From Fibrobacter sp. (lineage in GTDB: Bacteria > Fibrobacterota > Fibrobacteria > Fibrobacterales > Fibrobacteraceae): a stretch of DNA of 9,647 nucleotides. The notes beneath the pieces were generated by a model. The model had not been told where the DNA came from, searched no databases, and saw only the letters and a list, made by a program, of their open reading frames with translations. Position numbers and translations under genes: made by a program. Position 1 is the first letter of the stretch. Every line of letters starts with the position of its first letter. Location of the stretch: the NCBI GenBank assembly GCA_017520105.1, contig JAFWRL010000187.1, positions 1 to 9,647 on the forward strand, given 5' to 3'. Positions 1 to 6,982 of this stretch are shown here, piece by piece.

Positions 1-2
1 AA

Positions 3-338
3 GATGGTTCGACGCTCAAGGCGCCGAAGGGCTATGGTTTCCAATGGTACAAGGACGGGCGCCTCTTGGAAGGTGACACGCTCGAAACGCTTACTGTTTC
101 GAGTGTGGGCAAGTACAAGGTCTCTGTGAAAGTTGACGAAAAAAGTTTGTCGCGCATCGTGACGGCGCCGTTGGATGTGCAAGAAACGACGGGGCTGAAG
201 CCGAATATCCGCGCCGGTCGCGATAACGGTGCTTTTGAGGGAGCGTCTGCAGGTTTCCGCGCAGAACAGCGGTTTGACGCAAATGGACGTTCTTTGAAAA
301 CGCAAAGCATCTTCCAAAAAGTTTATATAAAGCGGTAG
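3..338 (+). CDS. C-terminal part of a secreted/surface protein with an Ig-like domain (5' end outside window)
   Basis: The frame is open from the window edge to TAG at 336-338, so only about 111 C-terminal residues are visible and the start lies upstream. Residues from YGFQWYKDGRLLEGDTLETL to GKYKVSVKV follow the pattern of bacterial Ig-like repeats: a Trp-Tyr-Lys-Asp-Gly strand, then a leucine-rich strand, then a GxYxVxV closing strand. No cysteine pair is present. After a linker, the protein ends FDANGRSLKTQSIFQKVYIKR without its last residue counted, that is a D-x-NGR motif about ten residues before VYIKR. This resembles the 'GR...GxYxvk' C-terminal tails used as type 9 secretion sorting signals in Bacteroidetes and proposed in Fibrobacter. 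Ig-like repeats commonly sit in adhesins or secreted polysaccharide-degrading enzymes; the catalytic or binding part is not in the window. It is the only plus-strand gene here and converges on recD2 with a 53-bp gap. Confidence 0.72.
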   Translation, partial: DGSTLKAPKGYGFQWYKDGRLLEGDTLETLTVSSVGKYKVSVKVDEKSLSRIVTAPLDVQETTGLKPNIRAGRDNGAFEGASAGFRAEQRFDANGRSLKTQSIFQKVYIKR

Positions 339-391
339 AAATCCCTTTGCACAAGTTCTAGAATCTGCGAGAATTATAGCCTTACGCTGTT

Positions 392-2545
392 CTAGCCTAA
401 CTTCTCGGTGAGTTTCGTGTAACGTTTTGTGCTGCGGTTGTTGCGCACGGCTTGGTAGAATGCGCCCGGTGCAGATAAAATCCACACATGGCCTTTGGCA
501 CGTGTGATGGCGGTGTAGATGAGGTTCCGCTGCAGCATGATGCTATGGCTGGAATCTAGCACCACGATGACGGCGGGGTATTCGCTGCCTTGGCTCTTGT
601 GGATGGTGCAGGCGTAGGCGAGCATGAGTTCTTCGACTTCGTCGGGTTCGTAATCGACGGTTTTGTCGTCGTAAAAGACGGTGATTTTTTTCGTGTCCTT
701 GCCGATCTTGTAGATGATGCCGACGTCGCCGTTAAACACGTTCTTGTCGTAGTTGTTGCGGATTTGCATCACGCGGTCGCCCGTGCTCCAGTTGCCACTG
801 GCGATTTTGATGCGTTCCTTGCCCGGATTCAGGAGGTTCTGCAAGAAGTTGTTCAGCTCGTAAATGCCGAGAGGGCCTTTGCGCATGGGCGAGAGCAACT
901 GCATCTCGGTTTGAATGTCGATGTCGATTTTTTCCTTGATGCCGTAAGTGACGAGGCGGGCGATGATGTCCTTGGCTTCGTCGGTCGTCTCGTAAGGCAA
1001 AAAGTGGAAGTTCGTGCCTTCGATGGGCGAGGGGCTGATGCCCTGATTGATTTTCGCAGCCTTGTCGGCGATGTCGTTTCCGCCGGCCTGGCGGAAAATG
1101 TGCTGAAGGCGGGTGCTCGGAATCTTGGGGCAACGCAACAAGTCGTTCAGCACATTGCCAGCACCCACGCTGGGGAGCTGGTCGGCATCGCCTACGAGAA
1201 CGATTCGCGCATTCAGCGGCGTCGCTTCGAGGAGGGAGGCGGCAAGCCACGTATCGACCATACTGAATTCATCGACAATCAGCAAGTTGCATTGGAGCTT
1301 GTTGTCTCCATCGCGGTGGAACTTCCCGGAAATTGGGTCCACTTCAAGCAATCGGTGGATGGTTCGCGCCTTTTCGCCGCAGCATTCGCCCATGCGTTTT
1401 GCGGCTCTGCCCGTTGGCGCCGTGAGGCTCACGCATTCTTCCATTTGGCGGGCGAGGTACAAAATGCCCTTGAGAATAGTCGTCTTGCCTGTGCCGGGGC
1501 CGCCTGTAATAATGGAAATCTTTCGCGAAAGCGCCATCTGGATAGCGCGCCTTTGAATGGGATCGAAACTGAACTTGTGTTCGCGTTCCCATTGTGCGAG
1601 GTCATTTTCGAAATTGTCCAGCGGCAGTTCGTTGTAGCGCAAACGGAGCTTGATGTTGTCTGCAATGCGTTGCTCGGCATTATATAGAGGCGGAAAATAG
1701 CAATCGTCGCCTTCGCGTTTGATGCGACCGGTTTCGCTTGCTTTTTCGAATTCATCCAGGAGCGTGTTGATGGGACCGTCGTCGTCTGGCATCAAACGCA
1801 AATTGCGGAACGTGCGTTCCAAGAGCACGTTCTTTGGCAAAAACACATGCCCATCGCTGACCGATGATTCTTGCAATGTGTACAGCAGCGCCGCCTGGAA
1901 GCGTTCGGGGCTGTCTTTCGGGAACCCGACTTTCTGTGCGATTTCGTCCGCCTTCAAAAATCCGATGCCCCAGACTTCTTCGCAGAGCATGTAGGGGTTC
2001 TGCGTGATGCGTTCAATGGTCGCTTGTCCGAACTTGTTCCAAAGGCGTTTTGCGACACTGCCGACAATTTCGTGCTTGTACAAGAATAGCATCGTCTCGC
2101 GGCTATGCCTTGCCTCTTGCCAACGTGCGAGGAACGCTTCCACCTTGCGGGCGGGGAACCCCTTGATTTTCACTTCGCGGAACTTGTCCGGATTGTTGTC
2201 GAGAATGTCGGCGGTCGCATCGCCAAAAGCTTCTACAATGCGTTCAGCAATCTTTTGCCCAACGCCCGGGAACTGCCCGCTTGCTAGATATTCGACGATA
2301 TCGTTGTCTTCGGTGGCGAGGTATTCAAAAGAAGTCGCCTGGAACTGCTTTCCGTATTTGGGATGGCTGCCCCACTCGCCTTCGATGGCGATGGATTCGC
2401 CGGGTTGGAGATTCGGGAACGTACCCGTGACGACAACGACTTTTTTACTTTCGATATCGTTAAGGCGCATCACGGTAAAGCCGTTTTGCAGGCTGTGGAA
2501 CGTGATGCTTTTTATGCTTCCCTTGAGATTCACAACAATTGTCAT
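392..2545 (-). CDS. recD2: RecD2-type ATP-dependent 5'-3' DNA helicase (RecD-like, superfamily 1B)
   Basis: This 717-aa protein has the length and layout of stand-alone RecD2 helicases, which unwind DNA 5' to 3' and act in repair without RecB or RecC. The N-terminal segment (about 1-85) matches the OB-like region. Helix-hairpin-helix-like segments follow at 92-108 (FPGVGQKIAERIV) and 191-206 (WGIGFLKADEIAQKVG). The motor motifs are in order: Walker A GGPGTGKTT (348-356), motif Ia TAPTGRAAKRM (375-385), Walker B LLIVDEFSMVD (421-431), motif III VGDADQLPSVGAG (451-463), the arginine segment LQHIFRQA (about 480-487), the UvrD-C-type segment YACTIHKSQGSEYPAV (643-658) and motif VI NLIYTAITRAKGHV (674-687). 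All key residues look intact. The ATG at 2543-2545 is chosen because NLKGSIKSITFHSLQNGFTV matches the usual N-terminus. A GTG at codon 5 is an alternative. The likely Shine-Dalgarno GGGA (2551-2554) and the ATG both lie inside a palindrome. cstA ends 42 bp upstream. Confidence 0.93.
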   Translation of the reverse strand: MTIVVNLKGSIKSITFHSLQNGFTVMRLNDIESKKVVVVTGTFPNLQPGESIAIEGEWGSHPKYGKQFQATSFEYLATEDNDIVEYLASGQFPGVGQKIAERIVEAFGDATADILDNNPDKFREVKIKGFPARKVEAFLARWQEARHSRETMLFLYKHEIVGSVAKRLWNKFGQATIERITQNPYMLCEEVWGIGFLKADEIAQKVGFPKDSPERFQAALLYTLQESSVSDGHVFLPKNVLLERTFRNLRLMPDDDGPINTLLDEFEKASETGRIKREGDDCYFPPLYNAEQRIADNIKLRLRYNELPLDNFENDLAQWEREHKFSFDPIQRRAIQMALSRKISIITGGPGTGKTTILKGILYLARQMEECVSLTAPTGRAAKRMGECCGEKARTIHRLLEVDPISGKFHRDGDNKLQCNLLIVDEFSMVDTWLAASLLEATPLNARIVLVGDADQLPSVGAGNVLNDLLRCPKIPSTRLQHIFRQAGGNDIADKAAKINQGISPSPIEGTNFHFLPYETTDEAKDIIARLVTYGIKEKIDIDIQTEMQLLSPMRKGPLGIYELNNFLQNLLNPGKERIKIASGNWSTGDRVMQIRNNYDKNVFNGDVGIIYKIGKDTKKITVFYDDKTVDYEPDEVEELMLAYACTIHKSQGSEYPAVIVVLDSSHSIMLQRNLIYTAITRAKGHVWILSAPGAFYQAVRNNRSTKRYTKLTEKLG

Positions 2546-2583
2546 GCCCGTCCCGGAACGAGTCCGGGATGACTGTCGGGCAT
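2541..2583. repeat. REP-like palindrome spanning the recD2 start codon
   Basis: The segment 2541-2573 begins GTCAT and ends ATGAC, with a perfect inner stem TCCCGGA (2551-2557) / TCCGGGA (2563-2569) around a 5-nt loop. Six bases (GCCCGT, 2546-2551) interrupt the left arm. A second pairing is possible between ATGCCCG (2544-2550) and CGGGCAT (2577-2583), enclosing the inner stem. It fills almost the whole 42-bp gap between cstA and recD2 and includes the recD2 ATG and probable Shine-Dalgarno. The GTCATCCCGGA...TCCGGGATGAC design is typical of dispersed extragenic palindromes. No T-run follows on the minus strand, so it is not a classical terminator for cstA. Confidence 0.7.
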
Positions 2584-2587
2584 CGCC

Positions 2588-4123
2588 TTACTGAGCCTTG
2601 GGGACCTTCCCTTCGTCCAAATCCGAGTTCCAAACGTCAGGATCGAAACCTTCCATCTTGGTAAGCGTTTTACCGCGGGTGCAGAGGAGGAATCCGAGAA
2701 TTACAGCGTCGTGGAGAGCAATGACGAGAGCAGTCTTGTAGTCGAGACCAAACCCGAGCGGAGCGCCCTTGAGGTTTTCCGGGCTAACCCAAAGAATATA
2801 ATCAGCCGTAATGAACGTCATGAACATGCACGGGATAAGTGCAATCCAGAAGTTCTTCTTTTTGCTGCGGAGATAAACTGTGGCAACACATAAACTGCAA
2901 ACGGCCATGAGCTGGTTGCTCCAGCTAAAGTAATTCCACAGGATGTTGAAACCTTCGGGATTCAAGTTGCTCCAGAAAATGAGTGCCGCACAGATGGCGA
3001 ACATCGGAACCGTAAGGATGAGACGATTCTTGATGGATGTCTGTTCAAGTCCGGTGAGTTCCGCGATGGTCAAACGCAAGCTTCTAAGGCTCGTGTCGCC
3101 ACTTGTAATTGCGAGAATAATCACGCCCACGACAACGAGAATCGAAATCGGTGCCCACGGAATCACGGTCGAAACGAGAACGCTCAAGACCTTCACGCCC
3201 GAAGCGCCCGTCAAAAGTTCCGGCATCTGGTGATAGATGAACATGCCGCCGGCAGCCCAAATCATACCAATTAAACCTTCGATAATCATCATGCCGTAGA
3301 ACGTCTGGCGGCCCGTCTTTTCGGTGACTTCTGTGCGGGCGACGAGCGGACTTTGCGTGCTGTGGAAACCGCTGATGATACCGCAAGCGATTGTCACGAA
3401 GAGCATCGGGATAATCGGCTGACCTGCCGGGTGCTTGTGGAAGTTGCTCATGATGTCTGCAAAGCAGAATTCATCGAGGGCGTTCAAGTTCGGGATGATG
3501 CCTATGAAAATAGCGAGCGACGCGAGAATCAAAAGCGCACCGAAAACTGGGTAGATGCGACCGATAATCTTGTCAATCGGGAAGAATGTGCTGATGAAGT
3601 AGTATGCGAAAATCACTGCGACGGCGACCCAGAACAGCGTTTGCGAAACATGGCTCCCGGCGAGAATCGGCGTGTTCACGAGTGCTGCCGGCGTGTTGGT
3701 GAACACCGCACCCACAAGGATGAGCGCCACCGAAATCAGGGCCATTACAATTTTTGCTGGACCCTTGCCCAAGAACTTGCGGGAGAGTGCAGGCACGTTG
3801 TAGCCGTTGTTGCGCATGCTAATCATGCCGCTGAAGTAGTCGTGCACGGCACCGCCGAGAACGTTTCCGAGCGGGAGCAGTATAAACACGATGGCGCCAA
3901 ACTTGATGCCGAGAATCACGCCAATAACAGGACCGATACCGGCGATGTTTAAGAGCTGTATGAGAACGTTTTTCCAGTGCGGCATGGGAACACGGTCAAC
4001 TCCGTCCGGATTTGCAAGCGCCGGGGTCTTGCGGTCGTCGGGGCCGAATACACGTTCAACGAACTTGCCATAGGTGAAATATCCGATGATGAGGATTGCA
4101 ACACCAATTAGGAATGTTATCAT
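2588..4123 (-). CDS. cstA: CstA-family peptide/pyruvate-type transporter (short form)
   Basis: The 511-aa, very hydrophobic product is an inner-membrane carrier of the CstA (carbon starvation A) family, whose characterised members import peptides or pyruvate. Family marks visible are PHWKNVLIQLLNIAGIGPVIGVILG (47-72; the conserved IAGxGPxxGPxLA region), LGGAVHDYFSGMISMRNNG (89-107), ACGIISGFHSTQSPLVAR (246-263), ITSGDTSLRSLR (339-350) and WNYFSWSNQLMA (396-407). I estimate 12-14 membrane segments from 1 to about 480, ending in a charged tail (486-511). It is shorter than E. coli CstA (about 700 aa) and matches the compact forms found in many anaerobes. The ATG at 4121-4123 has a good ribosome site (AAGG about 8 nt upstream). 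It starts 22 bp after the barrel-protein gene, so co-transcription is likely. The exact substrate cannot be read from the sequence. Confidence 0.9.
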   Translation of the reverse strand: MITFLIGVAILIIGYFTYGKFVERVFGPDDRKTPALANPDGVDRVPMPHWKNVLIQLLNIAGIGPVIGVILGIKFGAIVFILLPLGNVLGGAVHDYFSGMISMRNNGYNVPALSRKFLGKGPAKIVMALISVALILVGAVFTNTPAALVNTPILAGSHVSQTLFWVAVAVIFAYYFISTFFPIDKIIGRIYPVFGALLILASLAIFIGIIPNLNALDEFCFADIMSNFHKHPAGQPIIPMLFVTIACGIISGFHSTQSPLVARTEVTEKTGRQTFYGMMIIEGLIGMIWAAGGMFIYHQMPELLTGASGVKVLSVLVSTVIPWAPISILVVVGVIILAITSGDTSLRSLRLTIAELTGLEQTSIKNRLILTVPMFAICAALIFWSNLNPEGFNILWNYFSWSNQLMAVCSLCVATVYLRSKKKNFWIALIPCMFMTFITADYILWVSPENLKGAPLGFGLDYKTALVIALHDAVILGFLLCTRGKTLTKMEGFDPDVWNSDLDEGKVPKAQ

Positions 4124-4145
4124 TTTTTGTGCCTTCTTTAGTTAA

Positions 4146-4823
4146 TTAAAACTGTACCATCGCGCTGATGGAAATGGCTATGTATGTTTGCCAGATATAG
4201 CTTTTAAGATCCTTTGTGCCCGCATTTTTTGTATTGACGGCCTTGTACCATGTCTCGTAAACACGCATTGACGGGTTCAGGGCGAAATAGTCCGTAATGA
4301 AGTAACGCACGTTTCCGATGAGGGCTATTGCTGAACCCATCAGTTCTGAATTTGCAAACCCTTTTTCTACGCTTGTGGCGTTGTTCTTTAGCTTAACCGA
4401 GGAAAACGAGTAACCGAGACCGAGGCCCGCCTGGAAAAATTCAGGGTAGAAAAAGTTATAGGTGAATTCTGCTCCAAGTCTCCAAAAACGCATCTGCTGT
4501 TCTTTCATAGCTTCGGGGAGGCCGTTGATGTCAACGTTCATGGACCAGTATTGGAACGTGGCGGCAACAGAAAACTCGCGGATGTTCACGCCGATACTGT
4601 AATCGGGAGACATGAGGACTTTGGTCAGCGGCAAATTGATTGTTTCGGTTATTCCGTCTTCTTGAACCTTTATGGAGCGTTCGAAAAAATCACCACGGTT
4701 TGCGATGACTCCGAAACCGATACTTGCAAAATAGGAGCGTGGCCAGTAGCTATAATCGCTGTCTTCGGGTTGCGCAAAAATGGCGGAGCTCAGCAAGGCT
4801 ATGGCTAATAAAAATTTTTTCAT
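4146..4823 (-). CDS. Putative outer-membrane beta-barrel protein, function unknown
   Basis: The 225-aa product starts with a clear signal peptide (MKKFLLAIALLSSAIFA, cleavage probably before Q18), so it is exported. The mature part alternates polar and aromatic/hydrophobic residues in short strands (YFASIGFGVIA; FSVAATFQYWSMNV; FWRLGAEFTYNFF; AGLGLGYSFSSVKL; AIALIGNVRYFI; YIAISISAMVQF) and ends in Phe, the usual C-terminal signal for outer-membrane barrel insertion. About eight strands are plausible. It resembles the general 'outer membrane beta-barrel' class, and I do not recognise a specific family. The ATG at 4821-4823 has an excellent ribosome site, GGAGG, 4-5 nt upstream. Its leader is occupied by the strong hairpin at 4841-4872. 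The gene lies just before cstA; a joint role in nutrient uptake is possible but unproven. Confidence 0.75.
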   Translation of the reverse strand: MKKFLLAIALLSSAIFAQPEDSDYSYWPRSYFASIGFGVIANRGDFFERSIKVQEDGITETINLPLTKVLMSPDYSIGVNIREFSVAATFQYWSMNVDINGLPEAMKEQQMRFWRLGAEFTYNFFYPEFFQAGLGLGYSFSSVKLKNNATSVEKGFANSELMGSAIALIGNVRYFITDYFALNPSMRVYETWYKAVNTKNAGTKDLKSYIWQTYIAISISAMVQF

Positions 4824-4831
4824 TTTTCCTC

Positions 4832-4872
4832 CAAAAAGATAGCGTCCTTAAATCTAGAAATTTAAGGACGCT
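4832..4872 (-). terminator. Rho-independent terminator after nadA, abutting the barrel-gene ribosome site
   Basis: There is a perfect 13-bp inverted repeat, AGCGTCCTTAAAT (4841-4853) / ATTTAAGGACGCT (4860-4872), with a 6-nt loop (4854-4859). On the minus strand it is followed by ATCTTTTTGG, a short U-tract. It begins about 30 nt after the nadA stop, the expected place for the nadA terminator. The U-tract runs directly into the GGAGG of the next gene, leaving no room for a promoter between hairpin and start. Confidence 0.8.
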
Positions 4873-4901
4873 TGTTGAAAACGGCTATATATTATGACGC
4901 T

Positions 4902-5915
4902 TTATTCGGCGTATTTGAACATGGCGTCGATGCACTTCTTGGCTTTGACGCGTACGTCTTCGTCGAGCGAGATATGTTCTGCCTTTTCGGGATGGCGGAG
5001 AGATTCCAGAATGTTTTCGAGCGAGTTCGATTTCATGTACTTGCACATGCAGCAGCTACCGATAAAGTTCATGTCCGGGTGCTCGTAGTGCATGCGGGCG
5101 TTGAGGCCACATTCCGTGAGGAGCAAAATGCAGCTGTCCTTGGGCTGCTGGTTGATGTAGCTCACCATCTGGCCGGTGCTTCCGACGTAGTCGCTGAGCA
5201 TCGCGACAGACGGATTGCATTCCGGGTGGCTAATCACCTTGAGATTCGGGTTTTGGCTGCGGAAGAACTGGATCAAGTCCGGGTCGTAGTTTTCGTGGAC
5301 GTAGCAGCAGCCGTTGTAGAGCTTGATGTCCTTCTTGACGCCGCGACGCTTCATTTCGTCGATGATGTTCTGGCCCATGAGGGCATCCGGCACAAAGAAA
5401 ATCTTGTCGCTCGGAATCGTTTCGACGATGTGCATCACGTTGCCGCTTGTGACGCAGACGTCGCAGGCGGCCTTCACGTCGGCAGTCGTGTTGATGTAGC
5501 AGACAAACGTGTAGTCCGGATTTTGCTTGCGGAGTTCTTCGACATCCTTGCCGGTGATGGAATCGGCGAGGCTGCAACCCGTGAGCGGACCCGGGATAAT
5601 CACGTCTTTCTGCGGGTTCAGAATCTTGGCGGTTTCACCCATGAAACGGACTGCAGAGAAGAGAATCGTCTTTTGCTGGACCGTCGTTGCGTCCTTGCTG
5701 AGCTTGAAGCTATCGCCGGTGAAGTCGGCAACGCCCAGGAGAATTTCCGGAGCGCAGTAGCTGTGGGCGAGGATTACGGTATCCTGCTGCTTCTTGAGCT
5801 CGTTGATTTCGTTGATGAGCGGGAGCATCTTTTCCACCTTTTCCATGGTGTAAGTGCAAAGGGCTGCGCCCGGCTTGACGGACTTGAGACGGTTGTAGAG
5901 TTCTTCTGCGGTCAT
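4902..5915 (-). CDS. nadA: Quinolinate synthase NadA (4Fe-4S)
   Basis: NadA condenses iminoaspartate with dihydroxyacetone phosphate to quinolinate, the committed step of de novo NAD synthesis, using an oxygen-sensitive [4Fe-4S] cluster in the cytoplasm. The 337-aa length is normal. Family segments are ILAHSYC (48-54), SAVRFMGETAKIL (87-99), YINTTADVKAACDVCVTSGNV (140-160, shown here as one motif), NGCCYVHE (201-208), ISHPECNPSV (228-237), TECGLNARM (267-275) and CKYMKSNSLE (291-300). By alignment with known NadA motifs the likely cluster ligands are C114 (in GCSLAD), C204 and C291. Extra cysteines sit beside them (C203, C288, C289). The ATG at 5913-5915 fits the conserved N-terminus; the ribosome site is weak (GGAA about 5 nt upstream). 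The gene has its own terminator and lies behind a repeat array, so it is probably an independent unit. nadB and nadC are not in the window. Confidence 0.96.
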   Translation of the reverse strand: MTAEELYNRLKSVKPGAALCTYTMEKVEKMLPLINEINELKKQQDTVILAHSYCAPEILLGVADFTGDSFKLSKDATTVQQKTILFSAVRFMGETAKILNPQKDVIIPGPLTGCSLADSITGKDVEELRKQNPDYTFVCYINTTADVKAACDVCVTSGNVMHIVETIPSDKIFFVPDALMGQNIIDEMKRRGVKKDIKLYNGCCYVHENYDPDLIQFFRSQNPNLKVISHPECNPSVAMLSDYVGSTGQMVSYINQQPKDSCILLLTECGLNARMHYEHPDMNFIGSCCMCKYMKSNSLENILESLRHPEKAEHISLDEDVRVKAKKCIDAMFKYAE

Positions 5916-5959
5916 TGTTGTTCCGTGGTTAAATGCCTAGTGTAAAGATAGAAATTAGA

Positions 5960-6008
5960 GTGGTTGGTGGTTAGTGGTTAGTAGGAAGTAGGCGGTAGGA
6001 AGTAGGAA
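5960..6008 (+). repeat. Phased heptad array, copy 1 (7 units)
   Basis: Seven consecutive 7-bp units are in perfect phase, each beginning GT: GTGGTTG, then GTGGTTA twice, GTAGGAA, GTAGGCG, and GTAGGAA twice. It sits in the 118-bp gap between nadA and the metallophosphatase gene. A T-rich spacer (6009-6021) and the hairpin at 6022-6034 follow directly, the same order as in the array at 6868-6951. Orientation is given for the strand on which the units read GT. The rest of the gap (5916-5959) is the nadA leader, in which I see no convincing promoter. Confidence 0.85.
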
Positions 6009-6021
6009 GTTTTTTATAATC

Positions 6022-6034
6022 GCGGCGAAGCCGC
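6022..6034 (+). repeat. Short hairpin GCGGC-GAA-GCCGC abutting the metallophosphatase stop codon
   Basis: A perfect 5-bp stem GCGGC (6022-6026) / GCCGC (6030-6034) has a GAA loop (TTC on the minus strand). Its last base is the first base of the complement of the TAG stop at 6034-6036. No T-run follows on either strand, so it is not a classical terminator, though it could protect the mRNA 3' end. An identical copy sits at the same position relative to the stop of the pseudouridine synthase gene, and a covarying copy at 6959-6971. Confidence 0.75.
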
Positions 6035-6861
6035 TAGTACCCGGCCCATTCGGCGCTTATTGAAGGACTTGCTTCGCGGATGTTTTTTTCTTCGGCAGTC
6101 TCTTCTTTGCGGGCGATGTCGCCGCTTGCGATTTTCTCCTTGATTTCGTCGAATGTTTTTGGCGGGACTGCATCAGGAGTGTTGTCGCCGAGCACTTTGC
6201 AGGGGGCGACTTCGGATTCTTTAGCCTTGTCCTTGACGGGCGTGTATTCGCGGAGGGCGTTGACGGTGTAGAACTTGTCTTCTTCCGGGCACCAGGCGGT
6301 GAGCGCTTTGCCGTAGCAACAGCCGGAATCGAGTCCGATGAATCCGGGAATATGTACGAAGCCTTGTTTTGCCCAATGTCCAAAGACGACCGGTTTTTCC
6401 CATTTCACCTGTTCATACCACGGTTTGTCATTCCAGTTGCGGATGGAGAGGAGCACTTCGGGGCTCATGTCTTCGAGGCGTTTTTTGCCCGGTTCAAGCC
6501 CGGCATGCACAAGCAATGCGTGCGGTGTGTCGCGCCAGAGCGGCCACGTCTTGGCGAAATCTCGGATGTGAATCCAGTCGTCGAGCGAAAGAGCCTTGAA
6601 GCGTCTCCTTTGTTTTTCAGTCCACTGACTTGGAGGTGTTTCCATCATGCGGATGAGGTGTTCTTCGTGATTCCCACGGACAGTCAAGATGCCGAGTTCT
6701 TCGACGATGCGGATGGAACGCAACGTGTCGGGACCTTTGTTGATTATGTCGCCGGTCTGGTAGAGCGTATCGCTTCCACGGACGAAACCGAACTTGTCAA
6801 TCATTTCGCAAAGTTCGTCCGCACAGCCGTGCACATCACCGATGTAGAGAGTTCGTTTCAT
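6034..6861 (-). CDS. PPP-type metallophosphatase (ApaH/PrpE-like)
   Basis: The 275-aa cytoplasmic protein carries the full metal-binding signature of calcineurin-like PPP phosphatases: GDVHGC (8-13), GDIINKGPDT (37-46), GNHEEH (63-68), LVHAGLEPG (117-125), FGHWAKQG (160-167) and GLDSGCCYGKALTAW (176-190). Such enzymes cleave phosphate esters or anhydrides with two metal ions. ApaH and PrpE members split diadenosine tetraphosphate, while others act on phosphoproteins. The GLDSGCCYG...L segment near the end of the core is typical of the ApaH side. Residues from about 205 to 275 form a charged, low-complexity Lys/Glu-rich tail beyond the core. The ATG at 6859-6861 is fixed by the N-terminal motif, but there is no Shine-Dalgarno: the leader is A-rich next to the ATG and then pyrimidine-rich heptads. 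The gene is bordered on both sides by heptad-hairpin elements. Confidence 0.87.
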   Translation of the reverse strand: MKRTLYIGDVHGCADELCEMIDKFGFVRGSDTLYQTGDIINKGPDTLRSIRIVEELGILTVRGNHEEHLIRMMETPPSQWTEKQRRRFKALSLDDWIHIRDFAKTWPLWRDTPHALLVHAGLEPGKKRLEDMSPEVLLSIRNWNDKPWYEQVKWEKPVVFGHWAKQGFVHIPGFIGLDSGCCYGKALTAWCPEEDKFYTVNALREYTPVKDKAKESEVAPCKVLGDNTPDAVPPKTFDEIKEKIASGDIARKEETAEEKNIREASPSISAEWAGY

Positions 6862-6867
6862 TTTTTA

Positions 6868-6951
6868 GTAGGCGGTAGGAAGTAGGCGGTAGGAAGTAGG
6901 CGGTAGGAAGAACTTGGTCATTAGTTATTGGTCTTTGGTCGGTTGTATTTT
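6868..6951 (+). repeat. Phased heptad array, copy 2 (12 units)
   Basis: Twelve 7-bp units run without a phase slip. The first six alternate GTAGGCG and GTAGGAA, giving three exact copies of the 14-mer AGTAGGCGGTAGGA starting at 6867, 6881 and 6895. They continue as GAACTTG, GTCATTA, GTTATTG, GTCTTTG, GTCGGTT and GTATTTT. Eleven of the twelve begin GT, and the exception begins GA. The left end lies 6 bp from the metallophosphatase start codon, so it forms that gene's leader. The hairpin at 6959-6971 follows after a short AT-rich spacer. Confidence 0.85.
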
Positions 6952-6958
6952 TAGTATC

Positions 6959-6971
6959 GCGACGAAGTCGC
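6959..6971 (+). repeat. Hairpin GCGAC-GAA-GTCGC, covarying copy
   Basis: A 5-bp stem with a GAA loop is identical to the hairpins at 6022-6034 and 7013-7025 except at the fourth stem position, where G-C becomes A-T on both sides. The flank before it (GTATTTTTAGTATC, 6945-6958) closely resembles the flank of the first copy (GTTTTTTATAATC, 6009-6021): one gap and two mismatches. It lies between two heptad arrays of opposite orientation. Confidence 0.7.
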
Positions 6972-6982
6972 CAAATTTTATT

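Noticed and set aside
339..391. Search for a bidirectional terminator between the converging surface-protein and recD2 genes
   Set aside because: Only a weak CTAGAA/TTCTAG pairing across a 25-nt loop is present, with no stable stem or T-run.
590..1687. Long plus-strand open frame (365 codons) across recD2
   Set aside because: It is antisense to a gene with all helicase motifs intact, and its Val/Asp/Ala/Phe-rich translation looks like a codon-bias shadow.
3353..3952. Plus-strand open frame (199 codons) inside cstA
   Set aside because: It is antisense to conserved CstA membrane segments, and its His/Arg/Glu-rich translation has no family features.
4872..5945. Long plus-strand open frame (357 codons) across nadA
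   Set aside because: It mirrors the whole of a clearly recognised nadA and has no recognisable protein motif; it is a shadow frame.
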